NCBI RefSeq assembly: GCF_019175385.1
Contig: NC_083342.1
Coordinates: 120,156,376-120,220,375, forward strand
Direction: 5' to 3'
DNA: 64,000 nucleotides
Source of the DNA: Lycium barbarum
Taxonomy: Eukaryota > Streptophyta > Magnoliopsida > Solanales > Solanaceae
The notes beneath the pieces are model-generated. The model worked only from the letters and a program-made list of their open reading frames with translations, ran no database searches and was not told where the DNA came from. Positions 38,278 through 50,515 of the stretch are shown one piece after another. Numbering within the stretch: position 1 is the stretch's first letter; each line of letters starts with the position of its first letter. A program made the translations under genes and the position numbers.

Positions 38278-39928
38278 TTTGATAACTTTGATAATAGAAA
38301 CCCAGTTTTTTATTGATCATTTTTTGTTAAAATATTTTTTATTTTTGTTAGCTGTTCTTTTCATAGATAGAATAAGATATGGAGTGGGAATTCTTTTAGG
38401 GTGGTGGGGAAGTAGCGTCTTTGTATCAGGGCAGACGGGATTTTTGTTGTATAATTATGAGTGGCCGTGATCTGTGACTGCTACTTATTTTTTGGTCGAG
38501 TCTTTATCCGAACTATTCTCAGAAAGAGAATTAATGGGTGACAAAGTATAGGGCGACTTGTTATGGGGCTTTCAGGTATTTATGGATTTTTGTAATGCAT
38601 TTCTTCTTACTGTAGTTGTCTCCTGGGAAAAGGGTGAATTGCAATTATTCATAGGCTGAAGTATGAACTGTAATACTTTTTTAGCCTATGGTTACATTAA
38701 GTTATGTCTTAGTTTTGTCTCCTCTTCGAAAAGGAAGCAGTCAAGGAGAAATTGTTGAGGGAAATGGGTCATAAAAGAAGATGTTAAAAATACGGGTAAA
38801 ATTGCCAGCTTCTAAGCAGCTGTTGACTAGAATTCATTTCAAGATAATTTTGAAGTTCTTACTGATGTGAAAGGACCTTTTTGAGCCTGTTTGGCTTAGT
38901 TAATCGAAAGTATTAACAAAGATTTCAACACTTTCAAGTGTTAACAAGTAATCTTATAAATAAGCAATTTCGTATTTAAGCAAAAATATTGATATTGATA
39001 ATTAATTGCTGGTGTGTATTATATTAAAGTTATTACTAAAAAAGTATTAATTTAAATAGTACTTCTACAAAAAAAGACGAATGGTAGAAAAAAAACCTTT
39101 CTAGTGCAATTTTAGCTGAATTTATTATAGGGTAGGCTCTTTGAATTGATTGCCTCAAGGCGATGAAGTCCCTCTATGGTTTTGTGGAGGGATATTTTGG
39201 GGAGCACAAAATATATTCAAAATGAAATAGTACTTAAATTTGTTTGTTATAGCAAAGGTGCTTATAAAATTAAAAGTTAGAACTATGAGTGGTAAATTTA
39301 TGATTTTGATTAATTTTCTTTTTTACCAAATATGTGTAAAGAAAAAATCTTCATAATTTGGGTTCTCTCTTTGACTTAGAATTTTATAATTTGGCACGTT
39401 ATTTACTATGGCCTATTTGTCTTATAATGGGGGATAGAGAGGAGACCACGATAACAACAACACACCTAGTAAGAGGAGATAATCGTATGTCATTTATGAA
39501 ATTTGTTGTCTTTATTTTTATTAGGGAAATCATTTTCTTTGTATATGACTGAAATTCAGTAATTTTTGCCTAATTTCAGCCTTATGTCCATGAACTTTTC
39601 GGAAAGAAATGGTTGAAGTCAGGTAAAATTAACTAAGCTTCAGCCATATATGACTGAATTTTAGCCACATATGGTTGAAGTTCAGGCAAAAATGGCTGAA
39701 TTCAACCATATGCCTAAGTTTTAGCTATATGTGAAACTTCAAAATATGAGTTGTCCGGAAATAGATACACGTGCAAAATTTTTAAAAGCAGTCGCAAGTT
39801 AAATTGCGTGTCAAAATCCATGTACTTCGCCTCCTTTGGCCCAAAAATCGAAATCTTATTTTTAGTTTTCGACAAAATTCCCACAAATTTTAGGGTAATC
39901 TTGTGACAAATCCTTCTCTTCTTGACAA
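38278..39928. other. ACBP4 3' UTR and intergenic sequence
   Basis: The first 300-400 bases are probably 3' UTR. At about 39575-39735 there is a cluster of degenerate, mutually inverted words of the type TTCAGCCATATATG/CATATATGACTGAA. No coding region is supported. Confidence 0.4.
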
Positions 39929-39935
39929 TTTAACT

Positions 39936-40490
39936 AAGGGCGATTTGCATGATTACCCTTATTCGGGGTTGGTCTTTAATTTTTGTCCCTCAATTGGTGG
40001 TCTTTAATTTTTGCTCTTCACTAAAAACTCCTTGGTTTCGGATTCGAACCCCCGCTCAGTAAATTTTTTTTTTTAAAAAACCGCAAGTAGTTTTTGGATT
40101 AGCAAGGCAGAGGTTTACCTCAAACTCTGCCTAATCGGGCAAAGTTAGAGTTTTGTCTTCAGGCATAAGGCAAACTCTACCTTAAGTCAGAGTTTTGCCT
40201 TCAAGCTTAAGGGAAAACTCTACCTTCAAACGCATTAAGACAATTTTGTTTGTTATTCAGTTGGAATTTTGCAAAACTCTGCCTTAAGGCCTAACTTTTG
40301 TCAGAATGGGCCTAAGTTTGCTACTAAACCTTGCCTTGCGAACTTTTCTCTCTTTTTTTTTTTTTTTTTTTGACTGAGCCAGGATTCGAACGTCAAACCT
40401 TATGGTATTAGACGAAGGGAAAAAAATTAAAGACCAGTAATTTGAGGGCAAAAATTAAAGACCGGTGCCTTTGAAGGGCACAAAAAAATG
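39936..40490. mobile_element. Foldback element with ~120-bp arms and GATTCGAACC motifs
   Basis: The left arm has GGTCTTTAATTTTTGTCCC, then GGTCTTTAATTTTTGCTC, then GGATTCGAACCCCCGCTCAG and a T run; the right arm contains the inverse of each in reverse order (GACTGAGCCAGGATTCGAAC, AATTAAAGACCAG, AATTAAAGACCGG). The core repeats CTCTGCCTTA/AAACTCTACC words in both directions. TTTAACT flanks both sides (39929-39935, 40491-40497), a plausible target duplication. No protein is encoded. Confidence 0.7.
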
Positions 40491-41044
40491 TTTAACTTTT
40501 AAGAAACCTTCTCATACATATATATACTTGTCTTTGTTCTCAAATTTTGTCTCTATTATTTCTCTCTGCATATTACACGATACCCCAAGCTTAAAGATGA
40601 TTTTCACTTAAACCTAGGGTTACAATCTCAAGATTTAAAAGTTAAATTTAGCATTAGATTCATATATACAAGAAATTATTTTAAAATTGTTATCTCAGTT
40701 ATATAGTGATTCGAAATTGAATCTCTCTCAAACTCGTGGCTTAGCTCTCCCAAAATTAAGTTAGAATGATAGAAATTTCGTAATTAGCCACTTTTATAAC
40801 ACATGAATAATCACAATTGTGGAGGCCAGTCTCGCAATTGCGGCCCTAGCCTCGCAAATGCAATGACCCAAAATGCTAGTCACGTTGCAGGATCGACCTC
40901 ACCTCGCAAATGCAAAGTCACAATTATGACCTCATGTCCTCCAATGGGCCCATGTTCGTTTGGTCAAAAATTTTGAAAAATATTTTCTTTAGGAACGTCT
41001 AGATTGAGAGTAGGGGTGGTAAGTGGGTTCAGGGAACGTCTAGA

Positions 41045-42649
41045 TTGAGAGTAGGGTCCTGGAACATTGGGACTTTGACGGGGAAGTCCATAGAGCTAGT
41101 TAAGATTCTTAAGAAGAGGAGGATTAATATTGCTTACGTCCAAGAGACCAAAAGGGTAGGATCTAAAGCTAAGGAGGTGGACGGGTATAAGTTATGGTTT
41201 TCGGGTAAGTCGATGTATAGGAATGGGGTAGGCATTTTAGTAGATAGTGAGCTAAGGGACCAGGTGGTAGAGGTTAGGAGAGTCAATGATCGGATGATGG
41301 CGATTAAGTTGATCGTGGGAGGGTTTACATTGAACATTATTAGTGCCTACGCGCCAAAGACGGGCTTGGACGAGAAAGAGAAGAGGCGTTTTTGGGAGGA
41401 TTTGGATGAAGTGGTGGGAGGTATACCGATCACCGAGAAGTTATTCATTGGAGGAGATTTCAATGGACATATTAGGTCATCTTCGGGGGGCTATAACGAT
41501 GAGCATGGTGGTTTTTGGCTTCGGGGACAGAAACAGAGGAGGGGTCGCACTCCTGGATTTCGCAAAAGCTTTTGGATTGGTGGTAGCCAACTCGAGTTTT
41601 CTGAAGAGGGAGCAGCACCTGATAACCTTCCGTAGTTCGACGGCTGCGATGCAGATAGACTTTTTGCTCCTTAGGAAGGATAATAAAGGTCTCTATAAAG
41701 ACTGCAAGGTCATTCCGAGTGAGAAACTTACGACCCAACATAAGCTCTTAGTGGTGGATTTAGAGATTAAGAGGAAGAAGAAAAAAAGGGTCGTGGATGG
41801 CCGGCAGAGGATCATGTGGGGGAGTCTGACTTTGTCTAGTGCCCAGGAGATGGGGGAGAAGTTGATGGATATGGAGGCTTGGAAGAGTAGGGGGGACACG
41901 AGCAGTATGTGGGAGAGGACGACCAACTGTATTAGTGAAGCAGCTAGAGATGTACTGGGGGGTCTCGAAAGGTCATCATGGTGGGCACCGAGAGGACTGG
42001 TGATGGAATGGAGAAGTCCAAGGGAAGGTGGAAGCAAAGAAAGTGGCGAATGTGAAGTTGTTAGATAGCAAAGATGATGAGGAAAAGCGGACGAATAGGG
42101 AAAGGTATAAGATTGCGAGAAAGGAAGCAAAGTAGGCAGTTTCGGCGGCAAAAACGGCCGCTTTTGAACGCCTATATGCAGAACTAGAAGACAAAGGCAC
42201 GGATAAGAAGTTGTTTAGGCTAGCCAAGTTAACAGAGAGGAAGGCACGGGATCTGGATCAAGTAAAGTGCGTCAAGGATGAGGATGGGAAAGTATTGGTG
42301 GAGGATGCTCTCATTAGAAGAAGACGGCAGTGATACTTCTATAAACTCTTGAACGAAGAAGGTGACAGAGACATTGTGTTGGGATATTTGGAGTACTCTG
42401 AGGGGCGGCGTGATTTTAGGTATTATAGGAGTATAAAAGTAGAGGAGGTTAAGGGAGCTATCCGTAGGATGCTTAGAGGAAGAGCGACCGGGCCTGACGA
42501 GATTCCTGGGGAGTTTCGGAAGAGTGCAGGCAGGGCAGGTTTGGAGTGGCTGACTGGATTGTTTAATGTCATTTTTAAGACGACAAAGATGCCCGAGGAA
42601 TGGAGGTGGAGTACGATGGTTCTTTTGTACAAGAACAAGGGCGACATTC
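41045..42649 (+). pseudogene. LINE ORF, 5' part: endonuclease and RT N-terminus
   Basis: The first frame (41045 to about 41510) shows the AP endonuclease start (GSWNIGTLTGKS, QETKR, NIISAYAPK, GGDFNGHI). A frameshift near 41510 moves the frame to 41343-42068, which continues with QIDFLL and TTQHKLLVVDL. Further breaks follow near 42000-42330. The RT N-terminus (ATGPDEIPGEFRK, LLYKNKGDI) is open at 42349-42649, where the LTR element interrupts a codon. The frame resumes exactly at 53187 when the insertion and one CATTC copy are ignored. Confidence 0.9.
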
Positions 42650-43285
42650 TGATGCAATCCAAATTACCATGGTGACGACTCAAGTGTTCAAGCCGAGGAG
42701 ACCAAAATTGAAGCCCGAGAGGATGTGGATTGAAGCCCAAGATCTGCCCCACAGAAAGAACAAGTCTAGCAGCTCAAATTAGGACTTCTAGAAGCTCTAG
42801 TGTGAACATGAGGGGCTGGTCTAATGTGAACGAAGGAAGCTTCCCTTTTTGTGTTTTCTAGGCTTATTAAAGGCTATTTTGACTTTCATAATGTGTAGGG
42901 GCTTTCTAGGCTTCTAGGAGTATGCATTTTGTAGTCTTCTATGCACCTAGAATACTACACCTCCATTTATTTCTTTTGACTAGTATATTTTAAGAACCTT
43001 ATTTAAAGGTGCTTGTAATTCATTTGAAAGGAACTTATCTTGAAATATATGAATATTGAACTTTTCTCTCTAGTTGAAACTTGTTGTGATTTGGTGGACT
43101 CCAAATTGTACAACCCCCGTTTGATCATTCAATTTGCAAGAGATTGCTATTCTCTTGAGGATTGTTGCATAAGATAGGTGCCTTTGATCCTTTTGGAAGG
43201 TAACTAAGACTAGTTCTTCTAGTTATTGTCCAATTATTTATCAATTGTGTCTTCTTTTATATCTTGTCTTTATTTTCTTGCATCC
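42650..43285 (+). repeat. 5' LTR
   Basis: 636 bp, aligned base for base with the 3' LTR at 52546-53181. Its last base is C where the 3' LTR ends CATCA, so the canonical TG...CA end is altered in this copy. Confidence 0.95.
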
Positions 43286-43287
43286 TT

Positions 43288-43300
43288 TGGTATCAGAGCC
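43288..43300 (+). other. Primer-binding site (initiator tRNA-Met)
   Basis: TGGTATCAGAGCC, two bases after the 5' LTR. TGGTATCAGAGC is the standard complement to the 3' end of initiator methionine tRNA used by many plant LTR retrotransposons. Confidence 0.92.
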
Positions 43301-43885
43301 TAGTATAGATTTGTTCTAACAAATCTAGTCTTGGGTTTGGTATTCACCAAAAAAAAAAATGAAAAAAAATCCAAAATTCATTTGAATTCCTTGTTTTGTT
43401 GTTGATTCTAGTGTTAGATTCGAGTTCCTTAGAGTCCTTAGGTTCTAAATCTGAAGTTTTGAGTCAATTGAAGTTAGATTTTCAATTTCCACCATTGTTA
43501 GACCTTGAAACTTGAAGACTCAAAGTGGGTCTTATAGAAGAGGTTGAAATTGAGGGTTGAAAGTTGTTGGGTTGATTTCTCCTAGTTAAGAAGGGCAAGA
43601 ATCCAAAAATTGGAAAAACTTGGAGTATTTCAGTGTTCTTGATCTATTTGGTGAATCTGATTTTTGGTGTTTGAAGACTTGTGTTCTTGGATGTTCATAT
43701 GTTCAAGAAAAAGTTCATGAACTATTATTTCTAAAGTCTTAAATCGTTCCATTAGTTTAGGTGTTTTGGGTAATCCATGGTGATATTTGGAAACTAGACA
43801 TCAAGATGGTCATTTTGGTATGTCATTTGAAATGTTTTGAATACTTGTGTTCTTGAGTGTTCATAAATATTTTGTGAATATTCAT
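43301..43885 (+). other. Leader of the LTR retrotransposon, no gag frame
   Basis: About 585 bp between primer site and the nested solo LTR. I see no open frame of gag type. The sequence continues at 48728 after the solo LTR. Confidence 0.6.
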
Positions 43886-43890
43886 GTGTG

Positions 43891-44039
43891 TGTTGACACC
43901 CAATTTTGTCCCGCCTCTCCTCCGAAATACCTATTTGCGCTTCTAATATATTTTGGCAAATTAAAAAATATATTTATATTTTATTATAATTATTAGCTTC
44001 TTATCAATACCGGCGTTTCACTATTCTATTACAGTACTA

Positions 44040-44110
<71 letters not shown>

Positions 44111-47100
44111 CATCATTATTATGTTACCAATATTATTATAATTCACATTTTTATCATTTCAGCACATTTTACCAGCTTATGCACACGCATCGCATTTATC
44201 TCCGCGTAATTTAATAATAGCATTTACTTACTGTGGATTTTCGAAATATTATTGCACGGCTATCACGACGACATATAATTTTATTGTCTGAGCACTAATA
44301 ATTGCATATTTTATATTAAATAATATTTTAACACACATTAGTATAGAGTTATTTAAATAGGTCTTTTATTTAAATGTAGTAGCCCAATCAACTCATACTA
44401 TTTTGGACCAATCCATTAATGACCAGCCCATATTTTAATTCATCAACCCAATTTTCGGATCAGTCCACATTTTAATTACCACCCCAAACCAGCCCATACC
44501 CAATCCAAATTTTAACCCGACCCGCCCTTTCATTTAACAAGGAACCATTAGGGTTCCTTGTTCATTTCTTTCATCATCCGCCTCCCCCCTTCTCTCTTTT
44601 CTCTCCCTTCCTCTCTTCTCCCTCTCTTTCATCGTCATCGTCATCTCCTCTCCACCATGTCCTGTCCCCCACGCCACTGTCGCCTCCACTTCTTCCTGTC
44701 CCCCACGCCACTGTCGCCTCCACCTCCCCTTGCTCCCCCACTCCTCTCTCTCTTCTAGTCAAACGAAAAGCCCTGAAATTTCCCTATAAGTACTCACTTT
44801 TGATCCAGTTAAGGGGAGGATTTTGGATTGGTGAAACCCCCCCCCCCCCCCAAAGAACCTGAGGATATTTTCGATTCATGAAATTCCCCAAGAACAAGTT
44901 TTTAAGCCGCCTGAAAACCCCTCTGAAAACAGTTCTCGAATCACCATGCTTCTCTTGAAAATATAAACTTTTAAGTGTTCCAGTTCCCTTAAAATATTAG
45001 TTCTAAAATCGTCTTGATATCATCTCAAAATACTAAATCCTCTTCTATTTTTCCGCTTTTGGTATTTGTTCGGATTTGAGTATATACAAATTCAGGATTG
45101 GTAGTGTTTCGAAGTAGATCGGAGACTCGAAGCCTCACTTCGCTGCACCCGAAGAAGGTAATTCTCCACTCTCTTTTATTTATTTGTTTTTCATTCTTTG
45201 GGTTGCCCTGTGGTATTTTTGGTTTATTATTCCGTGATTCGAGTATGTTTTTTTTAATTAAGTTATTTTAGTTCGATGGACGATTCTGTTTCTGTGATTG
45301 TCTGTTTGGGTGTTTTAAGCATGTTTAAGTAGAATGCTTTGGTTTGGTCTATTTAAGTATGTGAGCAACTATCCTTTATTTATCTAATTTCAGTTTTAGC
45401 AGTTAAGATCTGTTCTCATGTTTATACGCTAAATTCGATTCATGTTTAGTTAGACATGTTTCAGGATTAGCCTGTTTATGTGTTTAAGCCTGTTCAGGTA
45501 TGCTAGTTTAGTTTAGGTATGATAGTTTAGTTTAGTTTTGGTAAACACCTTCTTTCCCTTCGGCTGTATAAAAAATGACATATTTTGCCACGAAAGAATT
45601 ATCATGATAGTAACAGAGGGAAATAGATCTCACGCTTATTTGCTGTCCAAAATGGGAATCTTCAGTTTTACTCTGTTCTGTTTAAAGAAAGATTGGTGAT
45701 TTAGCATGCTTTCTTTAAGGTTTTCCTGAGAATTATGATTGATTAACTTTGAGAAAGTTAGCTTCTTCTCTATAATATGATCTGAGTGTATTAAGTTCCA
45801 TATCAATATCTGGGCGAAGCTGAAATCTGTTTCCATTCCACTAATATGATTATGGGAAATTGTTGAATGTTATACCCCTGTTGTGAAGTGCTTGTGTCGA
45901 GTATCACTGCTTCTCCTGGTTTAAAATTCCCCGTGACTAGGCAGTGTCTAAGCTACTCGTTCTGGATGGTTCATAGTGTGCTATTTCATTCAATCTTTTT
46001 GTTTGCTTATATGGCTTATTGTTAACATGATGCCAGTTCGTTACTTGGAATTCTTTACCAAACCTAACATCAGTTCATCATGCCTAAAACAAGTATCAGG
46101 ATCTGTTTGCGTGTGTCGTTTGATCTTAATTAAAATATCAACATATGTTTATACATGATTGCACCTTTTTGGATACGACTTCATACCCAAATATGGTTTA
46201 GTTGGCTAGACTAGCAGGATTAATAACTTTAAGCAACAAAGGCCATCTATCTTAGCCTAATATTGTACCCTTAATGTCTCTATCCTAGTCCACAAAGTTG
46301 GTACTGATAAGTTTTGGTGTTGGTTTAGTTCAGTTTGATTTCGTTTCTTATCCTGCTAAGCATCTTAATATAGCTGAATCCCCTGTGGCTGATTGTCTTC
46401 TTTTTTTGCATTATAATAAATCTTCACTCATGTTTAGTTTGGATTAATCATACCTATTGGATGCAGATGTTTGGTCTGCCCATGTCCATGTTCAAAGTGC
46501 CCCTGCTTGTTATTTGTGACATTGCATATCTGCTTGCCTCTATGTGTGTTTAATTTATACTATTGGTTGGAACCTGTATGAATAATGGGGCTGCTGTATC
46601 TGGTTAATATGTTAGAATGAGAATGCCAAATATGCATGATTTAATGCCATGTCTGATGTCTGCTTGTTATCCTCTGCTGTGTCTATTAGTTGCAATACTA
46701 CCTGCTACTGCCCTCTTTACGTGTCTGTTAAGAGATTGGGAACATTATATTTAGTTGTGATAGTAGCCTCTTTACTCTGTGTATAAGTCCTATCCAATCC
46801 CTCTCCAATTGCCATTGTATGAGTCATCCTATATCATCTTTCTGTGTCGAGACCTGCAATTTATTTTGTTTAAGTCATATATATGTGCCTGAGCTGCAAC
46901 TGCTTTCTCCACAAATTATTGTCTTGCCAATGAATCTGCTAGTTCACTGCTGGTGCAGTTGAAACTGTTGCTGATGCCTCTGAATTGTATAAAAAATAGT
47001 AAAGAGTGGGTTCAGGCCTTTATGAATGCTGCAGTGATGTATTTTTAACAAGCCATATTTCATGTCTATTTTATCCTTTACCTCATTTTGTGTTGTCTGT

Positions 47101-48722
47101 TTTGATAGTACACGTGCAATATACAAGGTATATACAGCTTATATACACCTTGGCGTATATAAGAAAGTATATTTTGTATATCGTTAAGTTGAACTTATGC
47201 TTGTTTTTAATCTGCATACTTTATGGCGGGGGCTTCGGGTTTACTCTTTTTTTTTTTATTGGGTTTGTTATCTTTATCTGATCCTAGATTTAGGCCTATT
47301 ATTTTACGAATTTGTATTTTGGGCTTGCTCCTTTGATTTATGTCTCTTGGGGCCTATGTCCAGTTTGTTTTCTATTCATTTAAAGCAGTGTGTATACTTG
47401 GCATATATATAGGAATACTTGTCTTTAAATTTACCATGTGTGATGATCGTGCACTAATCTTTCTTCTATGCATGACCATCGCATACGAGTCCGAGGGACT
47501 CGTTCTTCTCATGCATTCGGTGTTGGGCTACAAGCCCAACGCAACCTTCTCGAGTCAGCCCCCCCCCATCAGTTCTGTCCGCAGTAAAGAAAAAATAGAA
47601 AACGAAATTCTGGGCCAAAGCCCAATGAACGAGAACAGCCCGCAGCAGCAACATATAAAATTTATTGGACCAAAGTCCAACAGCATGAATAGTTCGCAAC
47701 AGTTGGGCCTGGAAAATGGGCCAGATCCATTCAATTTCCTTCCCCTCTATCTTATTTTATTGTTGTATATTTTTTATTTGTTTTGTATGACTAATTTTAT
47801 GTTATTTTATTTTCTTAACTTAGATGAATCCTAATGAATTAGTAGGTTTAGTTTTAATAATGGGTAGTTAGTTTAAGGAAGTCTAAAATTAATTCCACAA
47901 GTTTTTATTTTCTTCTTTTCATGTTAAAAATGTCTAATATTTATTTTATTTGGAATAATTGATTTGCAAAATGGCATAATCATATATTTTAAGTAAAGGG
48001 AATCATATTTTATTCTTACTATCATAGACATTTCTAAAGCGTCACTAATACACAGATATAAACTCAAGTATATTTTATAAACATTTTTTTCAAGATTCAT
48101 CCAATTATATATATTTTAGCCGAGCATAGTTAAATGAAGTTAGAAAGAAAAGAAAACTCATCATCTTTTGCATTCTATTTATAAAATAAGTCTATGATTT
48201 TCTACACCATTGCACTCATATGATGTAATTTTATTCTAAGTTTAAATTGGCTAGGTTTTTTCTTAAAAGCTTCTATTTATATGTGTATCATTATATTTTG
48301 CAAGTCTTATTTTTAAAATAGTATTTTTATTTAAAGCCTTAGCATATCTTTAAATCTTATTTTAAGCAGCGTTATTATATTTTTCTTTAAAACCTTAATA
48401 ACATTATAAACCATTTTCTTAAAATTTAAGCATCTTATCTAACCTTCATTAATTAACCTAAGTTTGGCCGGATAACCGTAGTTAACGGATTCTAAAGGAT
48501 GCCTAACCCCTTCCCTTTAGGATAATATAGAGTCCTTATCTAGAATCACATTGGTTAACCAGACTATTAACGGAGGTTTAGTTTTAACTTTACCTTAGTT
48601 AACATCTAGGTGTCCTAATTCACCGTTAAATTAATTAGGTGGCGACTCCTTAAAACAAAACAAAATAGGAATAACCAATATGTTGTACTCTAATTATAAC
48701 CCGGTTAAAATGGGGTATAACA
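43891..48722 (+). mobile_element. Large solo LTR (4.8 kb) nested in the LTR retrotransposon
   Basis: Begins TGTTGACACCCAATTTTG, ends GGGGTATAACA, and is flanked by GTGTG on both sides (43886-43890, 48723-48727). The start is not repeated before the end, and no primer site or coding interior is present, so this is a single LTR left by recombination rather than a complete element. GGTGGCGACTCC lies 75 bp from the end. The length suits the long-LTR Tat/Ogre-type gypsy elements. It contains a (TTA)n tract, a C run, and GGGCC-rich stretches near 47520-47720. Open frames inside (for example 47340-47834) show no known domain. Confidence 0.75.
44038..44111. repeat. (TTA)n microsatellite
   Basis: About 24 uninterrupted TTA units inside the solo LTR, followed by TCATCATTATTATG. 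Confidence 0.95.
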
Positions 48723-48727
48723 GTGTG

Positions 48728-49628
48728 TTCTTGATAATTTCAGATTTACTAACTTTGTTTTATCTAATTTTGGTGATAAGTTAAGCTTTCAAGATGTTAG
48801 GGAGTGTGAAAGTTGTTTTGGAAGTCAAAGGGACTAGTCAAGAGTTGATTCCCAAGGAGTTGGTGCATTGAACCCCTCCAAAACGTGGAGAAGGGGGATG
48901 CACTCATTAGGAGAAGTCAAAAATCAGTTTGGGGGTGTGTGAAAGGGAGTAGATGCAAACAAATAGTCAAACCATTAATTGACATAAGTTCCCAAGTCAA
49001 TTCTTGGTAAGACTAACAGTCACCTTGAGAAAAGAGTGTCCAAGTTCCTAATCATCTCTTGGGAAAATGAGAAGTCAAGTGTGCAAGTCCCTAGTCATAT
49101 TTTGGGAAGACGAAAAGCTACATTGAAACTTGTAGTAATTAAATTCCAAGACAAGTTGGTCAAAGGATATTAATTAGCAAGACTTAGGGGGCTGTCTTGC
49201 ACATTTTAAGGGGGTTGGGAAGCTTCTTAATCCTTTCTTTGTGACATAACTTCTAGCTAGTATCCATTGATTAATTACCTACTCAAAGTTTACTAGTTCT
49301 TGAGCTATAACTTTTTCCGTGCTAATTCTTTCAAGATTTTCTCGTTTTAACTCATCGTGAATTGTTTGACTCAAGTGCGACACAATTAAAAGAGTCGTCC
49401 GACTACAGAGTCCATAATCTCACTCTAATCCCGAAGAGGTAGCATCTTTTGTATAATTTGGGAGATTGAATAGGAGTTGGTCAATTCCGAGGAAGCCAAG
49501 TACTACAAGACGAAGTGAACCAAACCTATTGTATCATTGAGTGAACCGAGCACCACCCAAATAAAGTAAGGGAGTGAGTAAGGTGATTTTTAACTCATAA
49601 CCTTTTCTTTGAGCTTTGTTATGCAGGT
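48728..49628 (+). other. Non-coding interior of the LTR retrotransposon
   Basis: Continuation of the leader after the solo LTR. Repeated words of the type CAAGTCCCTAGTCAT/CAAGTTCCTAATCAT occur at 48990-49110. No protein-coding frame is supported before 49629. Confidence 0.5.
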
Positions 49629-50489
49629 ATGATCGACCAAGGTGCAATGAGGACTAAACCCGTTCAATCGGAAGTAAGAACTAGATGGCTTACACAATGG
49701 AGAGGACTATTATTTCCAAGAAAATTAGAGAGATTGCCTAAGCCAAGGTTTCAAAAATTGAAGGTGAATGTTTGTAGGTATAATGGCTTTGATCTAGAGC
49801 TTGACGATTTGTGTGACTCCACATTTATCTCTCTTTATGCGGCTGATTGGTTGAATTTGACATGGGTTAAAAAGAGATATCCATATGACTATAATGGGTA
49901 TCAAGTTGAGTGGATGGTCAAGGTGGTAATATCTCATGGAGATTATCTTGAAACGGTCCGATGTGATATGTTTCCCCTAAAAATAAGTCACTTATGCTTT
50001 GGACAGCCCTGGTTTCGAAAACACGACGTTCCAAATGTACGATATTGGATAAGGTATGTCATGGACGAGGAAGGATGGCCTCTCTTTCCATTCTCACTTC
50101 CGAAAGAAAATCCCAATAGTGCATATGTCTCTTCTATGCCTATAGGGTAGTGTAATGCCATGCAAAATGGGAAGTCCGGGTTGACTGGAATGAGTGGGCT
50201 GCCACAAAAGAAACAAGAGAATGGAATTGAAAAAAACGTGAGAGAAAATAATAATAATGAGGGAGATGAAGTTCTTCACTCTAACACTCACAACATTTCT
50301 TTTTCCTCTAGTTGTTTGAATTCTTTTGTAGGTAACATTGGAAACAATCTTAAGAACGAGCCTCATACAATGGAACTCATGAAAAGGATGCAACAATTTT
50401 GGAAGAGCAGAATTGTCCAAAAGCGGTACTTGAAGGTAAAGAAGATCAATCTTGTGAGCCTTAAGGTACTTCTAAACTCAGTACTTTAG
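49629..50489 (+). pseudogene. Degenerate gypsy-type aspartic protease region
   Basis: The frame from 49629 runs 173 aa to a TAG at 50148 and reopens in the same frame at 50160-50489. Near residues 58-75 DDLCDSTFISLYAADWLNL resembles the retropepsin active-site region, where plant gypsy proteins have a D-S/T-G triad; here the glycine is absent. Later CDMFPLKISHLCFGQPWFRK corresponds to the conserved C-DV-PM-A-H-LLGRPW block of gypsy proteases. Because the catalytic triad is altered, enzyme activity is unlikely. I infer that this is the remains of a Gag-Pol protease in a non-autonomous element. Confidence 0.6.
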
Positions 50490-50515
50490 ATGTTAACGTT
50501 AAGCATGTTGATTGT

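Noticed and set aside
41693..42151. 152-aa frame antisense to the LINE
   Set aside because: A shadow of the endonuclease coding strand; the + strand carries the recognisable motifs.
44038..44111. CRISPR-like array
   Set aside because: It is a simple trinucleotide repeat; the organism is a plant and no spacer structure exists in the window.
47340..47834. 164-aa frame in the solo LTR
   Set aside because: No known domain; lies in the LTR, where gag or pol is not expected. Kept only as part of the LTR description.
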